The notes beneath the pieces are model-generated. The model was given only the letters and a program-made list of their open reading frames with translations, had not been told where the DNA came from and ran no database searches. Both the position numbers and the translations under genes were made by a program. Positions 7,827 to 16,000 of a DNA stretch of 46,130 nucleotides are shown piece after piece. The stretch spans positions 1 to 46,130 of the IMG/VR virus record IMGVR_UViG_3300037882_002792. The stretch is one strand, 5' to 3'. The number at the start of each line of letters is the position of its first letter. Within the stretch, counting starts at the first letter, position 1. The DNA comes from a virus.

Positions 7827-7902
7827 CTTGTGATTGGATGAACTTTGTTCTTGAAGCTCGCGAGGTTTTCCCTTTTGTTTCTTTCCGAACCACAGAACCA
7901 AA
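7827..7902 (+). promoter_or_regulatory. Recurrent CTCGCGAG leader element, copy B
   Basis: This copy starts four bases after the kinase stop. TTGAAG is at 7851-7856 and the palindrome CTCGCGAG at 7857-7864, then GTTTTCCCTTTTGTTTC and the ACCACAGAACC leader before the ATG at 7903. Bases 7827-7841 repeat the end of the helicase gene, including its TGA, although no helicase is here. This copy therefore looks derived from the copy-A locus. It matches copy C (41561-41618) at 57 of 58 positions. Confidence 0.65.
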
Positions 7903-8124
7903 ATGCCCGTCTCAATCTCCACTGAACAATACTACTTCTCCACCGGAAAACAGCCCAAAGGAACAGGTCCTTGGGCGTTCTGCCCCTCAGAGAAGTTTCA
8001 CAGCAAAAACTACCTGGACTTTATCATCTGGACTCCCAGCCTCACTTACTCCGCTGCCAAGAAGTTTGCCTTGGCTGAAGCCAAAAAGCGCGGCATCACG
8101 ACCTCCCTTCAAGTTTGCCCCTGA
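7903..8124 (+). CDS. Hypothetical protein, 73 aa
   Basis: The ATG follows leader copy B. The 73-aa product is aromatic-rich at the start (STEQYYFSTGKQPKGTGPWA) and has an amphipathic helix near the end (YSAAKKFALAEAKKRG). It resembles small phage proteins of unknown role. It lies between the DNA kinase and the second transferase, so it may be co-expressed with the modification genes. Confidence 0.6.
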   Translation: MPVSISTEQYYFSTGKQPKGTGPWAFCPSEKFHSKNYLDFIIWTPSLTYSAAKKFALAEAKKRGITTSLQVCP

Positions 8125-8127
8125 GCC

Positions 8128-8415
8128 ATGATCTTTCCAAATCTGAACATTGACGCCAAAGCGTCCCCATGTGTCATGAGCTGCGCAGTTGGTTTTGAGC
8201 AGGCTTGCGGCGTCCACGCTCTCGCTGAAGCTTACAAGCTCCAGGAGACCTTTTTGAGGTGGCTCCCAACAGTGGTTGGACCGCTCCCTGACGGGACGCA
8301 ATGCCTTGCGAGAGATTCAGGCATAGGGTTTATTTACATGAACTTGACCTCGCCTGACGATGGCGAAGCAACCTTGTGTCTTGTCACAGAAACTGGCCGC
8401 GTAACCCTTGCTTAA
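8128..8415 (+). CDS. Hypothetical protein, 95 aa
   Basis: The ATG is four bases after the preceding stop. The 95-aa product carries four cysteines in its first half (for example CVMSCAVGFEQACG) and a beta-rich C-terminal half ending TLCLVTETGRVTLA. I do not recognise the family. It lies immediately before the second predicted transferase. Confidence 0.55.
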   Translation: MIFPNLNIDAKASPCVMSCAVGFEQACGVHALAEAYKLQETFLRWLPTVVGPLPDGTQCLARDSGIGFIYMNLTSPDDGEATLCLVTETGRVTLA

Positions 8416-8420
8416 CTCAC

Positions 8421-9284
8421 ATGATTCCTGAAATACGTAAACTCAGCCCATTCAACCGTCTGGTGCGCTTCATCCGCCTCAGGGAGGATGCGCGCCACGT
8501 CAAAAGAATGGTTGGAGGTCCCGGACCTCACAGTGATGACCCCATCCTGGCCCACTCGCGCTTCTGCAACATCAACCGGGAACACGACGCGGTCACCCAG
8601 TGGGTGAAGGCCAACGTGCGGGACCTCCCGCTAAACCCAACCCAGATGGTCGTCAACGTCCTTGTGGCCCGCATATTCAATGAGCCTGAGACGCTGAGGC
8701 ACATTGTCCCCTTTTCGACTTCCAAGCACGTGATGGATCAACTGGCCAAGCTCAGAGCCAAAGGGCAACGCATCATGCGTGGTGCCTACATGATGCCCAC
8801 CCACGGTCCCGGATGGACTGGGAAGCTCGTTGAGGAATACCACCTGATGACGGTTGCGCAGGCTCGCGCTGTGGACTGGCGCGTGTATGAGCAGGCGTCC
8901 CTAGCCTCTGTGGCGGACCGGCTCCTGAGCCTCCACGGCGTGGGTCCTTTCGTGGCCAACCAGATCGTCACGGACCTCCGCTACACCAGGTGGTGGGACA
9001 AGGCAGAGGATTGGAAGTCATTTGTGCTCTGCGGTCCCGGCTCCAGGAGAGGTCTTGACCGTCTGGACGGCTGCTTCAAGGGAACAGGCTCAGGGTGCCG
9101 CAGGGAGAAGGTTTACACAGCCCGCATCCACGAGGTGCACCAGGAGCTGGCCCCGCTTGTCCCACCAGAGGTCGTGGCAGCTTACCGTGACCCCAACAAC
9201 GTCTCCAATACCTTCTGCGAGTGGGACAAATACGAGAGAGCGCTGTGGAGTGACAACCCCAGACTGCGGAGGAGCTACAAGTGA
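8421..9284 (+). CDS. Predicted alpha-glutamyl/putrescinyl-thymine pyrophosphorylase (second DNA amine transferase)
   Basis: The 287-aa product matches the other branch of the thymine-modification transferases. It shows DDPILAHSRFCNINREHD followed by a W-V, an HhH segment LHGVGPFVANQIVTDL from residue 171, CGPGSRRGLDR from C204, and FCEWDKYERA near the C-terminus. These are the signature blocks of the aGPT-PPlase group described in phages with 5-substituted thymines. The start is the ATG at 8421; upstream in-frame codons lie inside the previous gene. With the kinase at 7256 and the hydroxymethylase at 10246 it completes a plausible pathway. Two transferases could act on different amines or in succession, which the sequence does not decide. 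Confidence 0.8.
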   Translation: MIPEIRKLSPFNRLVRFIRLREDARHVKRMVGGPGPHSDDPILAHSRFCNINREHDAVTQWVKANVRDLPLNPTQMVVNVLVARIFNEPETLRHIVPFSTSKHVMDQLAKLRAKGQRIMRGAYMMPTHGPGWTGKLVEEYHLMTVAQARAVDWRVYEQASLASVADRLLSLHGVGPFVANQIVTDLRYTRWWDKAEDWKSFVLCGPGSRRGLDRLDGCFKGTGSGCRREKVYTARIHEVHQELAPLVPPEVVAAYRDPNNVSNTFCEWDKYERALWSDNPRLRRSYK

Positions 9285-9499
9285 GCCTTACACGCGGTCA
9301 AAGGCTCATCCTTTGGGTGCTTCAACGACACACGTTGTGCAACTGGGGGCACCTGCGTGACTGTCATTCGCTCCGCAACGTGTTGGAGGACTTTGACGCC
9401 AACCTTTACTTTCTGAGGGAGCAAGGTTTTGTGGGCCAAGAACATCACTTGTTTTTCGCAACGTCCGCAGCGCCTTTAATCCCCAAAGATGCATTTTAA
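9281..9499 (+). CDS. Small hypothetical protein, 72 aa, possible DNA-binding fold
   Basis: A GTG start overlaps the transferase stop codon (GTGA). The 72-aa product has helices (RGQRLILWVLQRH, then SLRNVLEDFDANLYFLREQG) and a short beta segment, which fits a small winged-helix protein but also other small folds. I recognise no family. The overlap with the upstream gene is the main evidence for translation. Confidence 0.5.
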   Translation: MSLTRGQRLILWVLQRHTLCNWGHLRDCHSLRNVLEDFDANLYFLREQGFVGQEHHLFFATSAAPLIPKDAF

Positions 9500-9511
9500 C
9501 TTTTCACTCCA

Positions 9512-9850
9512 ATGGCAAAATCAAGAACAATCAAAGTAAACCGGGACATAGACAAGCCAAACAGCTCCATCCCCAAGTCCTTCACTGTCAATGTGACGGT
9601 CCGGCCAGCTCCAGTTGAGAAAACATTCACAATGTCAACCCAGACGGCAGCCGCCATAGCGTTCACCCTCATACATTCGCTCCTGGACGGAACACCTGAC
9701 GCCTTGGGCAATCTTGAGCTGCGGGACGGAGAGCTGGGACGCGAGCACGACCGCCACCCAAGGGACTACTGGGAACGCGTGCGCAAAGCCACTCCTCAGG
9801 ACCTCGCCCACATTGCTTTGTTGACCAAGCTTGAAAAGCTATCCAAGTAA
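9512..9850 (+). CDS. Hypothetical protein, 112 aa
   Basis: The start is ATG, without a Shine-Dalgarno. The 112-aa product has a beta-rich N-terminal half (SFTVNVTVRPAPVEKTFTM) and a helical, charged C-terminal half with EHDRHPRDYWERVRKA. I recognise no family. It is followed by a short TAACTCTTTCC leader that recurs before the gene at 10106. Confidence 0.55.
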   Translation: MAKSRTIKVNRDIDKPNSSIPKSFTVNVTVRPAPVEKTFTMSTQTAAAIAFTLIHSLLDGTPDALGNLELRDGELGREHDRHPRDYWERVRKATPQDLAHIALLTKLEKLSK

Positions 9851-9862
9851 CTCTTTCCGCCC

Positions 9863-10093
9863 ATGAACAAACTAATCATCCTCCTCAGCCTGCTTGCAGC
9901 TTCCTGCGGCAAGCCCGTTCCACCGGCTCCAGTCGTTTCGCCTTCTGCCCCGCGCTTCAAGGTTGAGATTGAACGCTCAAGTGGAATAGCCACCGTGTAT
10001 CTTGTGACCGATACCACAACCGGCGCACAATTTATTAGCTTGCACAATGGCTCAAGCTCGTTGGCGCTTACTCACATCTATATCAAAAAGTAA
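9863..10093 (+). CDS. Small predicted lipoprotein, 76 aa
   Basis: The N-terminus MNKLIILLSLLAASC is a signal peptide with a lipobox LAASC, so the mature protein would begin at Cys15 and be lipid-anchored. A Pro-rich linker (GKPVPPAPVV) leads to a small beta-rich domain. Secreted phage lipoproteins can act in superinfection exclusion or as outer spanins. Its place among early genes rather than by the lysis genes favours exclusion, but this is inference. Leader TAACTCTTTCCGCCC directly precedes the ATG, and a near-identical leader precedes 10106. Confidence 0.65.
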   Translation: MNKLIILLSLLAASCGKPVPPAPVVSPSAPRFKVEIERSSGIATVYLVTDTTTGAQFISLHNGSSSLALTHIYIKK

Positions 10094-10105
10094 CTCTTTC
10101 CCGTC

Positions 10106-10240
10106 ATGAACAAAACAACCCAAAACCGTGCCACGCACAACATCACACGCGGTATGCGCAAGAAACAACAGCGCCGCCGTCGCCGCAACCACAAGATCGC
10201 AACTCAAAGCATCTACCAAGCCATCAACCGTAAATCCTGA
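10106..10240 (+). CDS. Very basic 44-aa peptide with arginine-rich motif
   Basis: A 44-aa frame begins with ATG after the TAACTCTTTCCCGTC leader, which nearly repeats the leader of 9863. The product is strongly basic, with GMRKKQQRRRRRNHK in its centre. Arginine-rich motifs of this kind bind RNA in phage antiterminators such as lambda N, or DNA in small accessory proteins. I recognise no family. The gene is six bases upstream of the hydroxymethylase gene. The leader repeat and clean start/stop support it. Confidence 0.6.
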   Translation: MNKTTQNRATHNITRGMRKKQQRRRRRNHKIATQSIYQAINRKS

Positions 10241-10245
10241 CCATC

Positions 10246-11289
10246 ATGGAACTAAGAGACAGAAACTACGCCCGCCTGGCCCCGCTCGTTTATGAGCGTC
10301 TCAGGGACCAGGGGATATACGGACAGAGCCGCAACGGCCCAGTCCTGCGCCTTCCTGGCGTCACTACCCTCATCGTGGACAGGCCTTGTGAGCGTGTGTG
10401 CTTCCTCCCTCAACGGGACGCCAACCCGTTCTTCCACCTCATGGAAGCTCTCGCGATGCTTACTGGCTTCAACTCCGCTCCCTTCCTGAGCTTCTTTGCT
10501 GGGAACATGATGAACTACAGTGACAACGGCAGGACCTACAACGCCTTTTATGGCGAGCGCCTGGTCAACGGCAAGTGGGGCAACCAGCTCCACGCCGTCA
10601 TTCGTCTCCTCTCCAAGGACCCAGACAGCCGGCAGGCCGTCGCCCAGATGTGGGACCCAGCGGACCTGGAGAAGATGACCAAGGACAAGGCGTGCAACAT
10701 GTCCCTGATCTTTGAGGTTGACCAACACGGCAGGCTTTGCATGACCTCCTTCAACCGCAGCAACGATGCGATCTGGGGCATTGTGACGGGAGCCAACGTG
10801 GTTCACCTCAGTATGTTCCAGGAATACGTCGCCTGCGCGCTGGGACGCGAGATTGGCTCTTGGACCCACGTCAGCAACAACCTCCACATCTATACGGAGC
10901 AACCCAAGTGGCAGGACCTCAAGGACCTCTCAATTGCGGACTCCGTGAAGCACCACGGCTACCCGTTTATCACTTGCACACCGCTGTTTGCCAACGTTGA
11001 CAACCACACGAGCCGCGCCACATTCGACTTAGTGCTATCAGACTTCATCCACCGCGCTTCTCAGGCCGTTGAGTGCGGGACTTACATGTTGTTTGACGGC
11101 ATCCTGGCGGAGCGCATCCCGTTTATCCACAAGACTGCCTACCCGGTGTTCATGGCCTGGCACGAGCGCAAGAAAAAGACCGGAAACGTCAACTATTGGC
11201 TGGACCGGATTGAGAGCGCTGACTGGCACGTGGCCTGCAAGGAGTGGGTTGAACGTCGCAACAAATCATCCGATGAAAACCCCATTTGA
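10246..11289 (+). CDS. Thymidylate-synthase-like dUMP/dCMP hydroxymethylase
   Basis: The 347-aa product belongs to the thymidylate synthase superfamily. The catalytic Cys is C150 in KACNMSLIF, where an Asn follows instead of the His of thymidylate synthases, as in phage hydroxymethylases. The nucleotide-binding part follows: NRSNDAIWGI, N184 in TGANVV, then HLSMFQEYVACALG and WTHVSNNLHIYTEQP. An Asn at the position of N184 is the residue linked to uridine rather than cytidine substrates in this family, by eye alignment. The expected product is 5-hydroxymethyl-dUMP, the precursor of hydroxymethyl-dU in DNA, which the kinase and transferases would then elaborate. The HD gene overlaps its 3' end. 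Confidence 0.88.
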   Translation: MELRDRNYARLAPLVYERLRDQGIYGQSRNGPVLRLPGVTTLIVDRPCERVCFLPQRDANPFFHLMEALAMLTGFNSAPFLSFFAGNMMNYSDNGRTYNAFYGERLVNGKWGNQLHAVIRLLSKDPDSRQAVAQMWDPADLEKMTKDKACNMSLIFEVDQHGRLCMTSFNRSNDAIWGIVTGANVVHLSMFQEYVACALGREIGSWTHVSNNLHIYTEQPKWQDLKDLSIADSVKHHGYPFITCTPLFANVDNHTSRATFDLVLSDFIHRASQAVECGTYMLFDGILAERIPFIHKTAYPVFMAWHERKKKTGNVNYWLDRIESADWHVACKEWVERRNKSSDENPI

Positions 11290-11797
11290 ACGAGCCCTTG
11301 CCGCCCACCAGGCCGGCAGCGTCCTGCGCTACCACGCAGCCCCAACGGTCCGGCCGCAAACAGTCGGGCATCACAGCTTTGGCGTAGCCGTCATCGTGAT
11401 CTACCTCACGAGCGGAGATGCTTCTGCCAACCTCCTCAAGGCAGCGGTCCTGCACGACACGGCGGAGCTGTTCACTGGAGACATCCCGTTCACCGTGAAG
11501 CGCGACAACGCAGACATCAAAACAACCTTTGACGAGCTTGAGAACCGGGCTTACGCAGAGAGGCTGTTGGAGATGCCTGAGCTCACCAAGGAGGAGCGCT
11601 GCGTGCTGAAGCTCGCTGACACACTGGAGGGATACCTGTGGTGCGTCAAACATGAGTCCTCTGGTCCCGTGAGGAGTCGCTGGAAGAACGCACTGACAAA
11701 CGCCCTTGTGAAGTTTGCTGACCTCGTTTCGCCCTCCGTCTTCTCAAACGCAAAGGCTTTTCTCACTCAACTCCATCCAAGAAACTTACACCCGTGA
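11273..11797 (+). CDS. HD-domain 5'-deoxynucleotidase (YfbR-like)
   Basis: The 174-aa product is an HD-superfamily phosphohydrolase. HH at residues 33-34, H61-D62 in VLHDTAE and GDIPFTVKR correspond to the metal-binding and substrate parts of YfbR-type 5'-deoxynucleotidases. A later conserved D falls in LKLADTLEG. Such enzymes release phosphate from dNMPs. Next to a hydroxymethylase, the likely purpose is to remove dTMP or other canonical nucleotides so that the modified one is used. The ATG at 11273 overlaps the end of the hydroxymethylase gene by 17 bp. The substrate is inferred. Confidence 0.8.
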   Translation: MKTPFERALAAHQAGSVLRYHAAPTVRPQTVGHHSFGVAVIVIYLTSGDASANLLKAAVLHDTAELFTGDIPFTVKRDNADIKTTFDELENRAYAERLLEMPELTKEERCVLKLADTLEGYLWCVKHESSGPVRSRWKNALTNALVKFADLVSPSVFSNAKAFLTQLHPRNLHP

Positions 11798-12750
11798 AAA
11801 TATTCACATTAAAAACCTTAGCCGCTGAGCTGTGCGCATTGCTGTCCAGAGACGGCTCATTCACACACTCCAACAAAATGGAGGATGTCTTGCACGACGT
11901 GTTCGGCGGCATCAAGACCATCGTTGACGGAGAGGTTGAGGGAGGGAGCGTTGAAGTCAGCGCGCCTTGGCGGTGGGAGCGATGGGCCGTCAACCTCTAT
12001 GGCAAAGGCATTGAAATGCTGGACTCAGACGGGAAAATGGCAGCTATACAGCGAGACGTTGAACAGCTGCGATCTGCCGTTGGAGAAGGGCCAACCCCAG
12101 AGTTTCCCGTGTTCCGCTTCTCCTACACAGCTCAGGACAACGAGATTTGGTTCCATGTGAAGATGGCGGAGGACGGCAGCGGGTGCAGCTACAACCTGGG
12201 GAAACACTCCAACCACATTGCCGGCAGGACCGCCATGAAGTTGGTTGAGCTTTTCCCCAAGGAGACCTCCCCCAAGCCCGTCCCGCCCCAATCCATCGGC
12301 AAGCTCACCGTCTCCGTTGAGACCACAGAAAAGCCGGCATTTTGGTTCAGCAAAGGCACAGGTGGGATTGTGTATCTGTGCTCTCGCACCGCGTGCGGCA
12401 AAGACACAAGAACATCGCTTGGGAATGGTGCTGAACAAATAAGCACTTTGCCAAACTTGTTCTCCGTTGGTGCTCCCGTGTTGCTTGAACCTGCCTCCGT
12501 TGAGACAACATCACTTGGTCTGGGGAAACAGGTTGGTGGTGACCACTACCAGATGCCGATTCAGCACTTTGAGTTTGTGGCTGCCAACAACATTCCTTAC
12601 GCAGAGGCTACAGCCATGAAGTATCTCTGCCGCCACCGCAAGAAGAACAAGCACCAGGACCTGGACAAGGCCATCCACTACATCCTCATGTTGCGGGCTC
12701 AGGCCTACCCGGACGCACCGCCCTGGGTCAACCCAATGGAGGCGACATGA
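11794..12750 (+). CDS. DUF3310 protein with long unknown N-terminal region
   Basis: The 318-aa product has a C-terminal DUF3310 domain (about residues 245-305): VGGDHYQMPIQHFEFV, then YAEATAMKYLCRHRKKN and DLDKAIHYILML. Usual DUF3310 proteins are much shorter. Here about 240 residues of unrecognised sequence precede the domain, including an acidic helical start and a central beta-rich part. The start is GTG at 11794, overlapping the HD gene stop (GTGA). DUF3310 is found near phage nucleotide metabolism genes and is sometimes called nucleotide kinase, but the activity is uncertain. Confidence 0.75.
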   Translation: MKIFTLKTLAAELCALLSRDGSFTHSNKMEDVLHDVFGGIKTIVDGEVEGGSVEVSAPWRWERWAVNLYGKGIEMLDSDGKMAAIQRDVEQLRSAVGEGPTPEFPVFRFSYTAQDNEIWFHVKMAEDGSGCSYNLGKHSNHIAGRTAMKLVELFPKETSPKPVPPQSIGKLTVSVETTEKPAFWFSKGTGGIVYLCSRTACGKDTRTSLGNGAEQISTLPNLFSVGAPVLLEPASVETTSLGLGKQVGGDHYQMPIQHFEFVAANNIPYAEATAMKYLCRHRKKNKHQDLDKAIHYILMLRAQAYPDAPPWVNPMEAT

Positions 12751-13031
12751 TACGACCAGGCTACAGACGCAACACAACGGTGGCTCCCTCAGACTTTGAA
12801 GTGGGCTACAAGATTCTGCGCGTTGACTACAGCCAAAGGAGCATGCCGGGACCGGGCAACAGAGTCGGGACGCTTTACCCGGTCAGACCAACGCACAAGC
12901 AGCTCCTGGCTGCGCAACACATGTTTGGCTCCTGCACGACCTACTACCAAGGGACCGCCAAGGGCTTGTCCCCTGAGGAGCTAGACGCGTGGTTTATGTT
13001 GTTTTCCTGCTACCCTCCGCTACCCTGTTGA
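12747..13031 (+). CDS. Hypothetical protein, 94 aa, last early gene
   Basis: The ATG overlaps the DUF3310 stop (ATGA). The 94-aa product is basic at the N-terminus (MIRPGYRRNTTVAPSDFEVG) and aromatic-rich later (SCTTYYQGTAKGLSPEELDAWF). I recognise no family. It is the last gene of the rightward arm, followed 16 bp later by a strong terminator. Confidence 0.6.
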   Translation: MIRPGYRRNTTVAPSDFEVGYKILRVDYSQRSMPGPGNRVGTLYPVRPTHKQLLAAQHMFGSCTTYYQGTAKGLSPEELDAWFMLFSCYPPLPC

Positions 13032-13047
13032 AACCGTCCCACCTCAA

Positions 13048-13077
13048 GCCTCGCCCCGTCACAGGGCGAGGCTTTTT
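13048..13077 (+). terminator. Rho-independent terminator of the rightward arm
   Basis: A 9-bp perfect stem gcctcgccc (13048-13056) with gggcgaggc (13064-13072), loop cgtcaca, is followed by five T (13073-13077). The T-run touches the stop codon of the convergent leftward gene. On the minus strand no U-run follows, so it works mainly for + strand transcripts. It separates the convergent early and late arms. Confidence 0.9.
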
Positions 13078-16000
13078 CATGCGTGCGGGGCAATCGTCTG
13101 CTCAGCGCACGGGTTAACCTCAGGGCCCCACACGTCCTGGGCCGCAGCCCGCCAGTAGAAGGCAGCGTGTGCGCCAGGAGCTGGGATGATGATGGTGTAG
13201 TTGGGGGAGGTCCCGGAATACAACAGGGTTGAGCCGTCTGGTGTGAAGCCAGATGTGTGTGATCCCCAGACCTGGTAGCGCCGCAGGTCCGCATCGGTGT
13301 TTGGGTCCCAGCTTGCGGCGTAGGTGTAGTGCCCTCCGTCCAGGACCGCCGCACCAGTCGTCATACCGGTCACGGCGGCAGGAGCCGGGTTGTTGACGGT
13401 CAAGGTCTCAGGGTTGTCAGAATCACCCGCTGCGTTTGTCCCCACAAGTTCAAACACGAGGTCTCGCGCCACGGTCCCGTCCAAACCGGCCATCTCCCTG
13501 GTGTATGTGTAGTTGTTGTTCGCAACCACGGCGGTCCGCATGACCGTTGCGCCCTGGAGGACGGTCACCGTGTAGGAGTCTGCCGCAGGGCTGTCAAACC
13601 ATTGAATGCTCACAGACGTTCCAACGAATGGGGCCACCAGCTCAAGATCGTCCACATCAGGAGGAGGCATCACGACCTCTCCCACGTCGCCATCCCACGT
13701 CGCCCAGGGCCCAGCGCCAAGGTTGATTCCAGCCACCCGAACGTAGAGGTGGACCGGGTTGACTGATATGGCAAAACTGGTGTTTGTGATTCGTCCAATT
13801 GTCTGCCAGTCTGTCCCGTTGCTTGAGGTTTGAATCACGTAAGTAATTGCGCCCAACGCAGGCTCCCAGGAAGCTAGAACAACCGTGCGCGAGTCTGGCA
13901 GCGGCTCCACCTTGAGTCCATAAACGACAGGAAGCGCAGGGACCTCTGGAGGCAGGGTTGGGTTGTTGAGCGGAGGTGCCTCAAGCTCGTCAAACGAGTA
14001 AACCTGTGACTTGTAGACATGGCACTTAATCTCCACCTTGTCTTCAGACGGGACGATGCCAGTGACGGTGCAGTGTTCTCCCCAGTTGCCGCTTGTCCCG
14101 AACAAATACAGGTATTTCTCGTGAATGTTGTCCAGTGGATAGGCGTCAGGGAGCGTTGCGCCCAGGACCACTTTGTTGGGCGTTGAACCTGCGGTCGCGA
14201 CTATGGGCCCAACCCTTGTCCCATCCCGTTTCCGCAGGAGGATGTAGTGGACCGGCTCAGGGACCTCCACAGTTGGCGCGGTGAACTGGACCGGCATAGA
14301 GAGCGTCAACGTGGCAAGCTCCGTCTGGATGTTGCCGTCAATCTTCAGCACCTGACCTCCCTGGCCCCAGCGTGGCAGATCGTGGCTGACGGCTATGAGG
14401 TCTCCAAACGAGGGCAGGTGCCCTTCAAGCCCGGTTGAGAACACAATGCTCTCACGGTGGAGTTTCCGTCTGGCGTTGATGCGCATACCCTCTGTGTAGG
14501 CGTGCTGCCGACTGGTGCAGCCGGTGAGCGTCACCTTGTCCGGGTTGACAGGCTCAAAGTCCTCTGGGTCATAACACAACACCGTCTCGCGTCTCCAGGT
14601 TGACCCGTCAATATACTCAACCTCCACGCCGTCATACTCCTCCTGTGTGGGCAATTTGATCTGCCATGAAAACGAGTCAGCCAGTATGTTGTCCTGGTTG
14701 AACACGGCGCTGGGAAGGGTTTTAGGCTCATCCACAATCATTGTGACTCGCGAGCCGTTGACCATCGGGACGGCGCTGGCGAGTCGCGCAATTGTTGTCG
14801 CTGCGACCCAGGCGGTCATCTTCTGGTCCACAACCCAGTCGCAAAACTTCCCTGCTGCCGTGAGCTCAGCGTCAAGGGCCAACAAAGCCTCCAAGTCCAA
14901 TTGGCTGTTGCTGAATCGTCCACCGTAGGCGGAGCGGAAAACGTCGCAGAAGGCCCACACAATGGACCGCGTTGCCTCAGGTTCAGTCCACTCCGTCCCG
15001 GTCCAGCGCGGCAACATGCGCGTGGCAATCACGTTGATCGTGTTGCTGGCCCTGTCGTTGAGGTTGTTCGTGGCGCGAGCTTTTATGGCCAACAGGGTGA
15101 CGCCTCCATACTCTTTCGTGGATGGGAGGAAAGCCCGCATAGCTTCCCAGCGCAGGGTGTCGCTGCCCCGGCTGCCTCCGCTCTTGGCGTTGGTCCTGGC
15201 TCCACGCACCTCGTATCGCCCTGGTGCCACGGCTGCCTCAAGGGTGAAGCGCTGCGGCGTCGTAGTCGCGAGAGTCTTGGAAAAGACAAACAGGTCATCC
15301 CAGGCCGCCAGCGGTGTGCCGTCATCGTCCACAGGGCGATACTCAAACAGGGCGGTGACCGTGAGTGGGCCAAGACCTCCCTTGTTACCGGTGTAGTAGA
15401 GACCAACTGGCAGCGTCACGTCTATCTCCAGTATGCTCGCGAGAGTCCCTGGTGGATTGGCGATGAAACCTCCCACCGGCCCATCGTAGCTCCCTTCATC
15501 AGTTCCAAACAACTCGATACTGGAGACCTCCGTTGAGGTCACGACGTTGTCGGGAAAAAGCGTGACCTGCTCGCCTGGCTCGTAGAAGGCGTATTCAACA
15601 TCCTGAAATGAGCTGATTGGCGTGTCCTCAATCTGGAGCACGCGGTCAGCAAACTTCCCCTGTCCCAGGGACAACAGCATGTATTGATACTGCTCGTTGC
15701 CGACATACTTGTTGTAAGCTCTGGCCGCCACGGAGGGGAACAGCTGGTTGCGGCCGTAAGGGACCTCAATGGGCTGGCCTAGACGGTTTTGGTTGCGTTG
15801 GCCTTTGAGATCGAACACCGGGTCAGGCGCAGGGACCTCGCCTGGCTTTGAAGGCTTTGGGATCATTGAGGCAATGAGCACAGACGCAATTATCGTGACA
15901 GCGAGGAACGCGAAAAAGCCCTCATGGACCACCGCAAACTCAATTATGTCGTTTTCCTTCAACACGTAAACGTCCCACTCAGCCCGCATAGCTTCCCTGC

